A stretch of 9,500 bases of DNA from Gammaproteobacteria bacterium (GTDB lineage: Bacteria; Pseudomonadota; Gammaproteobacteria; Competibacterales; Competibacteraceae): contig JAIFNF010000071.1 of assembly GCA_020047885.1 (NCBI GenBank), positions 1 to 9,500 of the forward strand, given 5' to 3'. The translations under genes and the position numbers were made by a program. The notes beneath the pieces are model-generated. The model worked only from the letters and a program-made list of their open reading frames with translations, searched no databases and was not told the origin of the DNA. Positions 1-5,996 of the stretch are shown one piece after another; the first letter of the stretch is position 1, and each line of letters begins with the position of its first letter.

Positions 1-39
1 CGTCTGGACTTGCTCCCACGCTGGAGCGTGGGAGCCAGA
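1..39. repeat. REP-like palindromic hairpin, possible terminator
   Basis: An 11-bp perfect stem lies at 12-22 (GCTCCCACGCT) and 25-35 (AGCGTGGGAGC), separated by GG. A second, outer pairing is TCTGG at 3-7 with CCAGA at 35-39, which shares base 35 with the inner stem. Palindromes of the type GCTCCCACGC..GCGTGGGAGC are common dispersed intergenic repeats in gammaproteobacterial genomes (general knowledge). It lies about 50 bases beyond the stop of the leftward phytochelatin synthase-like gene and could end its transcription, but no clean U-tract follows the stem. The element may continue to the left of the window. Confidence 0.6.
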
Positions 40-86
40 TGGGGTATGGCTGAGTAGTTACGCAAAAGTTAAAAAATTACCGTTCC

Positions 87-824
87 TTAGCGACTGACCA
101 GCAGCAACCCTCGCGAGCGATGACTGGTGTCGTCAACGCTGCGAACCGCTGCGTGCAAATCCTTAACCGCCACCCACACCGGCGGGTATTTGTAGCGGGC
201 GACATCCATCAGCAACACGCTATCCGAGGGTGCATGGTAAGCCGCCGCCGGTGACCAGTGGCCACCACCGACTTCATAAATCAGCTTGCGGTCGAAATTA
301 ACCAACAGCATTTGCGTTGGACTGTTGACGCCCTGTTTGAGCAACTCCCGAAATTGTTCCAGACTCAGGTCCGCGCCGAAATGACTCGCCACCGTAACCG
401 GGAAGGCTTTCAGCGCCTCGGTCAGTTGCATCAGGGTCATGCCTTCTTTGGCAACGGTCGCGGGGTTAGCCACGGCAGGGTCAACCTTGGCAAAAAAGTC
501 ATCCTGGGTGAAAAAGGCGAAGTCCGGCCAGGCGCTGACCGAAGGCCGCGGGATGCCCAGAGCGTTCAGGACAATCACTGAACTGGCGACCGAACAATAA
601 GCCTGGTTCTTCTGGGTCTCGAAAAAGATCGACAGCGGCCAGTAGGCTTGCTTGAATTCGCTGTCCAGCAACCGGGATTGGCCGGCAGGGCTGGTCAGCG
701 CCGCCAACTCTGACGGCACCGGTAATTCGGCCCACAGCGGAGCAGCAGTCAGCAGACCGGCTAACAGGCCAGCTATGATTAGCGGATGAAACCGCTGGAA
801 ACGGGACGATGACCAGAGCGACAT
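87..824 (-). CDS. Exported phytochelatin synthase-like cysteine protease
   Basis: This 245-residue protein matches the catalytic domain of the phytochelatin synthase family, papain-fold enzymes that cleave glycine from glutathione and, in eukaryotes, build phytochelatins that chelate heavy metals. The triad is visible: Cys77 in NQAYCSVASSV, His189 in GGGHWSPAAAYH and Asp207 in LLMDVARYKYPPVWV. Length fits the short bacterial forms, which lack the Cys-rich C-terminal domain of plant enzymes and mostly act as glutathione hydrolases or make only short products. Residues 1-32 look like a signal peptide: basic n-region, hydrophobic LIIAGLLAGLLTAA, and likely cleavage after PLWA. The product is therefore probably periplasmic. 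The start is the only Met before residue 129 and places the signal peptide correctly, although the ribosome site (AGAGAA about 9 bases upstream) is weak. The gene is divergent from the GalT-like gene and has no metal-resistance partner in view. Confidence 0.93.
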   Translation of the reverse strand: MSLWSSSRFQRFHPLIIAGLLAGLLTAAPLWAELPVPSELAALTSPAGQSRLLDSEFKQAYWPLSIFFETQKNQAYCSVASSVIVLNALGIPRPSVSAWPDFAFFTQDDFFAKVDPAVANPATVAKEGMTLMQLTEALKAFPVTVASHFGADLSLEQFRELLKQGVNSPTQMLLVNFDRKLIYEVGGGHWSPAAAYHAPSDSVLLMDVARYKYPPVWVAVKDLHAAVRSVDDTSHRSRGLLLVSR

Positions 825-885
825 GGCGGTTTTCTCTATGGAGTTGATGAAGAATGCGGCGGCAACAGCGCTAACGGGATGCCTC

Positions 886-900
886 CGCTATAGAATAGCG
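886..900. promoter_or_regulatory. Small hairpin in the divergent intergenic region
   Basis: CGCTAT at 886-891 pairs with ATAGCG at 895-900 around an AGA loop, in the 117-base gap between two divergent genes. The AT-rich centre TATAGAAT resembles a -10 element, but I see no good -35 at the right distance. It could be part of the promoter or an operator for either gene; this is inference only. Confidence 0.25.
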
Positions 901-941
901 CGTCATCAGGATTTTTCCTCTAACCGAATGAAGGAATCAAT

Positions 942-2102
942 ATGACCCAACAACTCAGTTGGGAACAGCTCCAAACCATTGTGCAGGCGGAATCTCTCGA
1001 ACAATTGTCCATGCAACAGTTGAGCGAATTGTTCCATGCCGAACAGCAGATGATTCCGTTTTTGCCGGATTCTGTTTGTCAGATCGATCCGCGTGATGGC
1101 GAATTGATTGTCTACAATTCAACTCGGGCGCGACGTCCCCATGACTCGGAAAATGTAATCATACCTTTGACTCCGGTGGAAAAACCATGCGTGATTTGCC
1201 AAGGCAAAACGACCGGTGTTATTGACGTGGCGCGATTAAGCCAAGGCGTAACGTTTATCAATAAAAATTTATTTCCAATTATCTATCCATTGCCGAATGT
1301 TCTGGATGAATGCCGTCAACAACCGCTCTATCCCGATCCGACGCACACCGGGCGGCAATCTTACGGCTTCCATTTTCTGCAATGGACTTCATCGCACCAT
1401 GACCACGATTGGCATAACCTGTCCTCGGAAGATGGGTTGATTGTGTTGCAACGACTGGCGGCGCTTGAACAGAAATTATTGTATGAGTCGGAAGGATTGA
1501 TGCCGCCATCTGAAACTCCACCGCCCCGAAAGCCGACACATGGCTTTGTTTCTATGATTAAAAATCATGGCAAACTCGCGGGAGGATCGCTGGCGCATGG
1601 TCATCAGCAAATCGGCTATAGCAATATTATGCCACGCTGTTTTTACAACAACTGGTGCTTTTTTCAACGGCATCAGATGTATTTTAGTGACTATCTATTG
1701 CGTGAAAATCCGATGGAGTTGACGATCCGTGATTATGGCAATGTTATCTTAATCGTACCTTATTTTATGCGGCGACCTTATGACATGCTGCTCCTGGTTA
1801 AAAACCCGGATCGTCAATATCTGCATGAATTAACGATTGACGAAATGGGCGAGGTTACCCAAGGCATTCAGGACGCGATTCGAGCCTTATTACAAATCAT
1901 GCCGTTATTAGGGCGAGACCCGGCGTTTAATATGACGGTTAATAATGGGCCAGGGGCCGGTCTGTATCTGGAGTTTTTTGCACATACTCAGGAAATTGGC
2001 GGTTTTGAGCAACTCGGTCTTTGGGTCTGCCAGGAAAGCGCAGTGAATGCAGCAACTTATTTACGCGAGGTGGTCGCAAAAATGAATCCGGTTTTTGCTT
2101 AA
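942..2102 (+). CDS. GalT-like HIT-superfamily nucleotidyltransferase
   Basis: This 386-residue protein resembles galactose-1-phosphate uridylyltransferase and its relatives, including ADP-glucose phosphorylases. These cytoplasmic enzymes move a nucleotidyl group to or from a sugar phosphate through a covalent histidine intermediate. The zinc pair C83-x-x-C86 is present; the His-rich stretch SSHHDHDWH (151-158) sits where GalT has its third ligand. The core KNHGKLAGGSLAHGHQQ (207-223) follows the GalT pattern NxGxxxGxSxxHxHxQ: H219 would be the zinc ligand, H221 the nucleophile and Q223 the phosphate contact. The C-terminal LEFFAHTQEIGGFE (343-356) corresponds to the second HIT-like half. About 40 residues precede the core, making it longer than E. 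coli GalT (about 348). AAGGAA at 931-936, five bases upstream, supports the start. No galK, galE or galM is nearby, so the true substrate is open; GalT proper is not proven. Confidence 0.82.
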   Translation: MTQQLSWEQLQTIVQAESLEQLSMQQLSELFHAEQQMIPFLPDSVCQIDPRDGELIVYNSTRARRPHDSENVIIPLTPVEKPCVICQGKTTGVIDVARLSQGVTFINKNLFPIIYPLPNVLDECRQQPLYPDPTHTGRQSYGFHFLQWTSSHHDHDWHNLSSEDGLIVLQRLAALEQKLLYESEGLMPPSETPPPRKPTHGFVSMIKNHGKLAGGSLAHGHQQIGYSNIMPRCFYNNWCFFQRHQMYFSDYLLRENPMELTIRDYGNVILIVPYFMRRPYDMLLLVKNPDRQYLHELTIDEMGEVTQGIQDAIRALLQIMPLLGRDPAFNMTVNNGPGAGLYLEFFAHTQEIGGFEQLGLWVCQESAVNAATYLREVVAKMNPVFA

Positions 2103-2270
2103 AATGGATCTCACAGTAAAAGCCGAGTGTTGTAGCCCTGATTCTGCCAGCGCTTCATCAGGTGGCGCGCCCATTTCACTGAGATAACCGTCCAACAGCA
2201 ACATTTTCCAGTGTGCGTCAAAATCGGCTCCAAAGGCGCTAAAATGACCAACAACCCTGATCATTCCTCT

Positions 2271-2274
2271 GGAG
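2271..2274 (+). promoter_or_regulatory. Ribosome binding site of parA
   Basis: GGAG lies eight bases before the ATG at 2283 and favours it over the ATG at 2292. The 180-base gap upstream (2103-2282) must carry the operon promoter. Its only clear sequence landmark is the 8-bp palindrome GGCGCGCC at 2164-2171; I see no convincing -35/-10 pair. Confidence 0.5.
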
Positions 2275-2282
2275 CCTGACTG

Positions 2283-3491
2283 ATGCAAGCGATGCGTTTT
2301 AATTTCCGAACCCTGTGCCGCAACGCCGCTGAACGCGGCGGCCAAATGCAACAGCGGCTCTTGGAGGCGCTGGACGCCCGGCACAGCGTCAAAACCCTGC
2401 CTGAATTTGGCATCGAACGGGCGGCGCAACTGGCCGGCTGCACCGCCAATCATCTCCGCAATCTGGAGCAGCGTGGCGATCTGCCCAACCCCCGGCTGGT
2501 CGAAGCTGGCTCCACCCAGCGGCGCATCTACAACTACAACGAAGTCAACCAGATCCGCGAGTTGATCGGCAAGCGGCCAAGCCGACCCGCCGGGGCCGGT
2601 TGTGTGCGGGTGGTGTTCTCCAACCTCAAGGGCGGGGTGGCGAAAACGACCATGTCGCTACATTTCGCGCACTATCTGGCCCGCGAAGGCTACCGGGTGC
2701 TGCTGGTCGACGCCGATCCGCAGGCCACCGTCACCGGTGCGTTTGGCTTCATTCCCGATCTGGATCTGAACGAAGGCGATGACCTGTTTCCGGCCCTGAC
2801 CGAAGCGCCGGATCGACTGGCCGCCGCGATCAAACCCACCCACTGGGAGAATCTCGATCTGATTCCGGCCCGGCTGGCGCTGCAATACGCCGACTGGAAA
2901 CTGTCGCAGCCGGAGGAACGGCACAATGAGGCGTTGGGACCGCCGCCGGTCCGGTTACACCGGGCGCTGAAAACGGTCGAGGATCGCTACGACATCGTGG
3001 TGATGGACACCCCGCCGTCGCTGGGGATGCTGTCGCTGAATGCCATCGCCGCCGCCAACCTGATCCTGATGCCGATCGTGCCGCACATGTACGACATCTC
3101 CTCCAGCGTCCAGTATTTCCGCATTCTGGAGCAGTTATGCGCCCTGTATGAACGGGAGATCAACGTGCAGCGGCTCAGTATTCTATTGACCAAGGTGGAT
3201 GCCGGCACCGAGACCCTCAATAACATCGCGGTGATCAATGGCGCTTATGGCGAATTGCTGCTCAGCAACCGGATGGGCCTGACCAAGGAATTGCAAAAGT
3301 CAGCCAGCGATCAGGTCAGTATTTATGAGATCGATCAGCCGCGCGGCTCCCGCGATACCTACAACCGGGCCATCATGATGCTCGATGGGGTCAATGGCGA
3401 AATTCTGCTGGCGGTGCGGCAGCTCTGGCAGCAGGAAATCCTCAGCGGGATCGAAGCTGCGGAAGCGGATCGGGCGAGGGTTCCGGCATGA
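2283..3491 (+). CDS. parA: ParA partition ATPase with N-terminal MerR-like HTH
   Basis: This 402-residue protein is a plasmid-type (Ia-like) ParA, the ATPase that binds DNA non-specifically and moves ParB-bound DNA to daughter cells. Residues 42-96 form a MerR-like DNA-binding region (IERAAQLAGCTANHLRNLEQRGDLP, then TQRRIYNYNEVNQIREL). Such domains let type Ia ParA proteins bind their own promoter, so autoregulation is likely (inference). The ATPase core starts near 107: deviant Walker A KGGVAKTT (116-123, with the signature Lys116), Walker A' VLLVDADPQA (139-148), and Walker B DIVVMDTPPSLG (237-248). Chromosomal ParA/Soj is about 250-270 residues and lacks the HTH, so length and domain order point to a plasmid or other accessory replicon. 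It overlaps parB by ATGA, implying translational coupling. Confidence 0.93.
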   Translation: MQAMRFNFRTLCRNAAERGGQMQQRLLEALDARHSVKTLPEFGIERAAQLAGCTANHLRNLEQRGDLPNPRLVEAGSTQRRIYNYNEVNQIRELIGKRPSRPAGAGCVRVVFSNLKGGVAKTTMSLHFAHYLAREGYRVLLVDADPQATVTGAFGFIPDLDLNEGDDLFPALTEAPDRLAAAIKPTHWENLDLIPARLALQYADWKLSQPEERHNEALGPPPVRLHRALKTVEDRYDIVVMDTPPSLGMLSLNAIAAANLILMPIVPHMYDISSSVQYFRILEQLCALYEREINVQRLSILLTKVDAGTETLNNIAVINGAYGELLLSNRMGLTKELQKSASDQVSIYEIDQPRGSRDTYNRAIMMLDGVNGEILLAVRQLWQQEILSGIEAAEADRARVPA

Positions 3492-4372
3492 GTCGCGGCA
3501 AAGCGTTAAAGAGTCTGGGCGACTGGATCGGCGCTGGCGGTCACAGTTTCGACGGCAGCCTGCTCAACAGCGCCAGCGAGGTCGCCACCGTCCAGCAGTT
3601 AAATGTGGATCAACTGGTGGCTGGCCGCTATCAGCCCCGGCAACGGATCGATGAAGCCTATCTGGCCGAACTGGCGCAGAGCATTCGCCAATTCGGGATC
3701 ATCGAGCCGCTGGTGGTCCGACCCCTGGCCGAGGGTGGTTATGAGATTCTGGCCGGGCACATGCGCTGGCAGGCGGCGCAACAGGCGGGACTGACCCAGG
3801 TTCCGGCCATGGTCCGTGAAGCCGATGATCGCACTGCCGCCGCGATTGCCCTGGTCGAGAATCTGCTGCGCCGGGAGCTGAATCCTGTCGAGGAAGCGCG
3901 GGCCTTACAACGCTTGCGCGATGAATTTGGCCTGACTCAGGAGCAACTGGCCGAAACGCTGGGGATTTCGCAATCCGCGATCAGTCGGGCGCTGGGTTTG
4001 CTGAATCTTGATCCCATGGTGCAGGCGCATATTGAGGAAGGGCGGCTGGAGGCGGGTCATGGCAAAGTGCTGCTTGGGTTGGCGGGCGAGGCGCAAATCG
4101 CGTTGGCGGAACAGGCGATCAGCGCGGGCTGGACGGTGCGGGAACTGGAACGACGCCGGGCGGCGCTGACGGAACCTAAACCGGCATCAACCCCGACCCT
4201 TCGCGATCCGGATCTGGCGCGGTTGGAGGAGCGGTTGCGGGAGCGACTGGCTGCGCCGGTGCGGTTACGCTATGACGCGGGGCGGAGCCGGGGGAAAATC
4301 GAGATTGGTTTTAGCAGTCTGGACGAATGCGATGGAATTCTGGATCGGCTGGGGCTGCGGGAGACCCATTGA
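3488..4372 (+). CDS. parB: ParB partition protein (ParB/Noc clamp family)
   Basis: This 294-residue centromere-binding protein should load at parS and stimulate the ATPase encoded just upstream. The N-terminal nuclease-like/CTPase fold spans about residues 36-135: QLNVDQLVAGRYQPRQ, then IIEPLVVRPL, then ILAGHMRWQAA (88-97), and box III ENLLRRELNPVEEA (124-137). An HTH follows at about 149-172 (LTQEQLAETLGISQSAISRAL), then GHGKVLLGL (190-198), a typical ParB/KorB segment. Residues 240-291 match the C-terminal dimerisation domain (VRLRYDAGRSRGKIEIGFSSLDE). The start ATG overlaps the parA stop by 4 bp. Oddity: the CTP-binding motif, usually GERRxRA, reads GHMRWQA, with Met for the first Arg. A candidate target palindrome begins three bases after the stop. 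Confidence 0.93.
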   Translation: MSRGKALKSLGDWIGAGGHSFDGSLLNSASEVATVQQLNVDQLVAGRYQPRQRIDEAYLAELAQSIRQFGIIEPLVVRPLAEGGYEILAGHMRWQAAQQAGLTQVPAMVREADDRTAAAIALVENLLRRELNPVEEARALQRLRDEFGLTQEQLAETLGISQSAISRALGLLNLDPMVQAHIEEGRLEAGHGKVLLGLAGEAQIALAEQAISAGWTVRELERRRAALTEPKPASTPTLRDPDLARLEERLRERLAAPVRLRYDAGRSRGKIEIGFSSLDECDGILDRLGLRETH

Positions 4373-4375
4373 ACC

Positions 4376-4405
4376 TGCGTTTTATGCCACGTGGCATAAA
4401 ACGCA
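4376..4405. promoter_or_regulatory. Candidate parS: 30-bp perfect palindrome
   Basis: The left arm TGCGTTTTATGCCAC (4376-4390) is followed directly by its exact reverse complement (4391-4405), with no loop. The centre is CACGTG, as in chromosomal parS (TGTTTCACGTGAAACA), but the flanking bases differ, as expected for a plasmid-type ParB with its own specificity. It begins three bases after the parB stop, a normal place for a plasmid centromere. A role as terminator is less likely: there is no loop and no U-run. Assignment as parS is inference from symmetry and position. Confidence 0.7.
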
Positions 4406-4420
4406 CCTCCGGAAAAATAG

Positions 4421-4440
4421 GCCACATGGCATAAACGCAC
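4421..4440. repeat. Degenerate second copy of the parS-like site
   Basis: GCCACATGGCATAAACGCAC repeats the right half and centre of the 30-bp palindrome (GCCACGTGGCATAAAACGCAC) with one G-to-A change in the core and one A lost. The left arm is not preserved beyond GCCA. Fifteen bases separate it from the palindrome. It may be a weaker ParB site or a decaying copy. Confidence 0.5.
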
Positions 4441-4600
4441 AACACCGGCCTGGAGGCGGCGATTACCCCGGACGATGACCCGCTGATCCGGATTGTCCCA
4501 ACCCGGCTGCGAATGGCCGACAGCACCCAGCAGATTGTTGAGGTGACGGTGTACTACCGGGCGGAGTTGTGCAGGCGGCGATGGCGGGATTACCGGCGGT
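4435..4600 (+). pseudogene. Possible remnant coding fragment, interrupted by a MITE
   Basis: A frame opens after a TAA at 4432 and reads protein-like text (LEAAITPDDDPLIRIVP, then MADSTQQIVEVTVYYRAEL) up to the left end of the 116-bp inverted-repeat element at 4601. The first ATG is at 4513 without a clear ribosome site. From 4542 a second frame also reads plausibly (GGVVQAAMAGLPAVYSVPI), as if a frameshift had occurred. I do not recognise the family. The simplest reading is a decayed gene cut by the element; chance open frames in GC-rich DNA are the alternative. Confidence 0.25.
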
Positions 4601-4716
4601 CTATAGCGTTCCTATCTGATTTGTGGAATCACCGCATTCAAACCACCCCGGCGCTACGCGCCACCCCTCCTTATCCAAGGAGGGGAAATTCCACAACCGA
4701 GATAGGATTGCTATAG
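4601..4716. mobile_element. 116-bp MITE-like element with terminal inverted repeats
   Basis: Terminal inverted repeats of 29 bp match at 24 positions: the left begins CTATAGCGTTCCTATCTG (4601 on) and the right, read on the minus strand from 4716, begins CTATAGCAATCCTATCTC. Both end in TTGTGGAAT, and both tips are the palindrome CTATAG. Inside are two more hairpins: GGCGC-TAC-GCGCC (4650-4662) and CCCCTCCTT-ATCC-AAGGAGGGG (4664-4685). There is no coding capacity, so any movement would depend on a transposase in trans. No clear target duplication flanks it beyond a possible TA inside the tips. The transposase family cannot be named from this. Confidence 0.75.
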
Positions 4717-4723
4717 TAGTTAA

Positions 4724-4953
4724 ATCCTGGAAGATCATTTAGTGGCGGACAAACTCCAGTCCGGATTAAGTGAGGAGGTCGGTTATGAAGAGGATAAGTA
4801 GATACACAACCCTGCACACCTCGCACGGGTACACGCAATCCGTTTGATGCGGAAAATGATGTGTGTATCAAGCACTGGGTTCCAACCTATAATCCGGATC
4901 AAGAACCGATAGGTGTTAATCCAGCCGAGTTACCACCGCTTCCACATAATTAG
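4724..4953 (+). pseudogene. Possible frameshifted gene remnant before the membrane cassette
   Basis: Two successive frames read like one protein broken by a shift. From 4724 to a TAG at 4799-4801 the text is ILEDHLVADKLQSG..EEVGYEEDK; from 4798 to a TAG at 4951-4953 the other frame gives TRNPFDAENDVCIKHWV and ends PAELPPLPHN. One extra or lost base near 4797 would join them. The upstream part would have been removed by the inverted-repeat element ending at 4716. The final stop lies 17 bases before the next gene, so this may once have been the first gene of that cassette. The family is not recognised. Confidence 0.3.
4785..4847 (+). CDS. Possible 20-residue ORF with a strong ribosome site
   Basis: An ATG at 4785 sits six bases after a perfect AGGAGG (4773-4778) and opens a 20-codon frame (MKRISRYTTLHTSHGYTQSV) ending at TGA 4845-4847. 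Such a good ribosome site before so short a frame could mark a leader peptide, or the start of a gene whose frame has since been broken: the downstream frame reading NPFDAEND has no start of its own. The peptide resembles nothing I know. It may equally be chance within a decayed gene. Confidence 0.25.
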   Translation: MKRISRYTTLHTSHGYTQSV

Positions 4954-4970
4954 CAGGCGCTAATCTGCCC

Positions 4971-5996
4971 ATGCGCAAGCCCATTGCCGAATCATCCCCA
5001 ATATCTTGGGAAATTAGCATCCCCTTGGTGACGAATCCATTGATCTTGCTTCATTTTACAGGGTTGTTTGGATCAGTCACCGGATTCTTCATCTTTCTGC
5101 TGGGCGGTTCCTTTGCTGTTCAAGGGAAATGGGAAATAGCCCGGCAAATATCGTTATTGGGGATGATTTTAGGAATTGGGCTTTATCTTTTTATCCTGCT
5201 GGTTATGGTGGTTTTCTATGGAAATCGGCAAGCACTGCGCTTTACTGTTTCTGATGAAGGGGTTGGCTATGAAACCGTGGATCAGCACATTGATCGATGG
5301 AATCGATCCTGGGTTCGACGTGTTTTACACGGACTGATGATGAGCAGTGGATCGTTGAAAATTCAACAGGAAGCCTGGCGGCTTCGCTGGAACGGAGCAT
5401 TCCGTGCAGTTGTGCATCCTGCGCGGCGCTGTATTGTGTTACGCAATCGCTGGCGAACCCTGATGGTCGTTTATTGCACGCTAGAGAATTTTGCAGTCGT
5501 CAGGGTGCGCATTGACGCCGCGATGACCTTGCACCGGACCGCAGAGAGGGTGACTGGAAAATCGCCCTTATTCATCGCTGTATGGCGAACGGTGCTGGTG
5601 ATCATTGCGAGTCTGCCTGTTTTTCAACTGGCGAAATTGATCGAAATAGATCCGCTTTTCCCAGTGCTTATTCTGGGTTTTGGTCTGGCGACAGTTTGGC
5701 TTGTGCCGCTGATGGCATGGCCGGTGCTGGCGTTAATTACCGGCATTTTAGGATACATACCAATTTACTTACTGCAAGCGACTCATGGAACGCTTTACGA
5801 ATTTTCCAATCTGCAAGCGAATTCTTTTATTCACCGTGGCGCTTATCCGCGCTGGCAGTTATTAGATGGACAGGAGATTTTCTTGATAGTGCTGGGAGTG
5901 ATTGGTATCGTCTATCTGATCTGGTTAGCAGCGGGTTTTCTGCGCGGACGTATGATGTCCCTGCTGATGTCGGATGCGGAGGATTCAGGATGGTGA
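4971..5996 (+). CDS. Uncharacterised six-span membrane protein with soluble insert
   Basis: I do not recognise this 341-residue family. Hydrophobic spans fall at about 24-46, 60-83, 199-221, 228-248, 249-269 and 303-324. Between spans two and three lies a basic soluble region of about 110 residues (88-195) starting RFTVSDEGVGYE and rich in short beta-like stretches with Trp and Arg (WRLRW, CIVLRNRWRTLMVVYCTLENF). Two spans followed by such a segment recall membrane-anchored PH-like domains, but this is only an architectural likeness. The start ATG has a poor ribosome site; translation may once have been coupled to the broken frame ending at 4953. The stop overlaps the next gene by 7 bp, so the two are co-translated. 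By eye its codon use is more AT-rich than parAB, suggesting a different history. Confidence 0.8.
   Translation: MRKPIAESSPISWEISIPLVTNPLILLHFTGLFGSVTGFFIFLLGGSFAVQGKWEIARQISLLGMILGIGLYLFILLVMVVFYGNRQALRFTVSDEGVGYETVDQHIDRWNRSWVRRVLHGLMMSSGSLKIQQEAWRLRWNGAFRAVVHPARRCIVLRNRWRTLMVVYCTLENFAVVRVRIDAAMTLHRTAERVTGKSPLFIAVWRTVLVIIASLPVFQLAKLIEIDPLFPVLILGFGLATVWLVPLMAWPVLALITGILGYIPIYLLQATHGTLYEFSNLQANSFIHRGAYPRWQLLDGQEIFLIVLGVIGIVYLIWLAAGFLRGRMMSLLMSDAEDSGW
5978..5982 (+). promoter_or_regulatory. Ribosome binding site fixing the start at 5990
   Basis: GGAGG lies seven bases before the ATG at 5990, inside the end of the upstream membrane-protein gene. The same frame is open far upstream from 5582, but only this start has a strong ribosome site and gives a protein beginning with a membrane anchor. 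Confidence 0.75.

Noticed and set aside
258..581. Rightward open frame of 107 codons
   Set aside because: It lies antisense inside the phytochelatin synthase-like gene, whose catalytic motifs make the leftward frame the real one.
4376..4405. Rho-independent terminator of parAB
   Set aside because: The palindrome has no loop and no following T-run; its symmetry and CACGTG core fit a ParB site better.
4373..4970. CRISPR array or tandem repeats in the gene-poor stretch
   Set aside because: The repeats seen are one palindrome with a half copy and one inverted-repeat element; there are no regularly spaced direct repeats.
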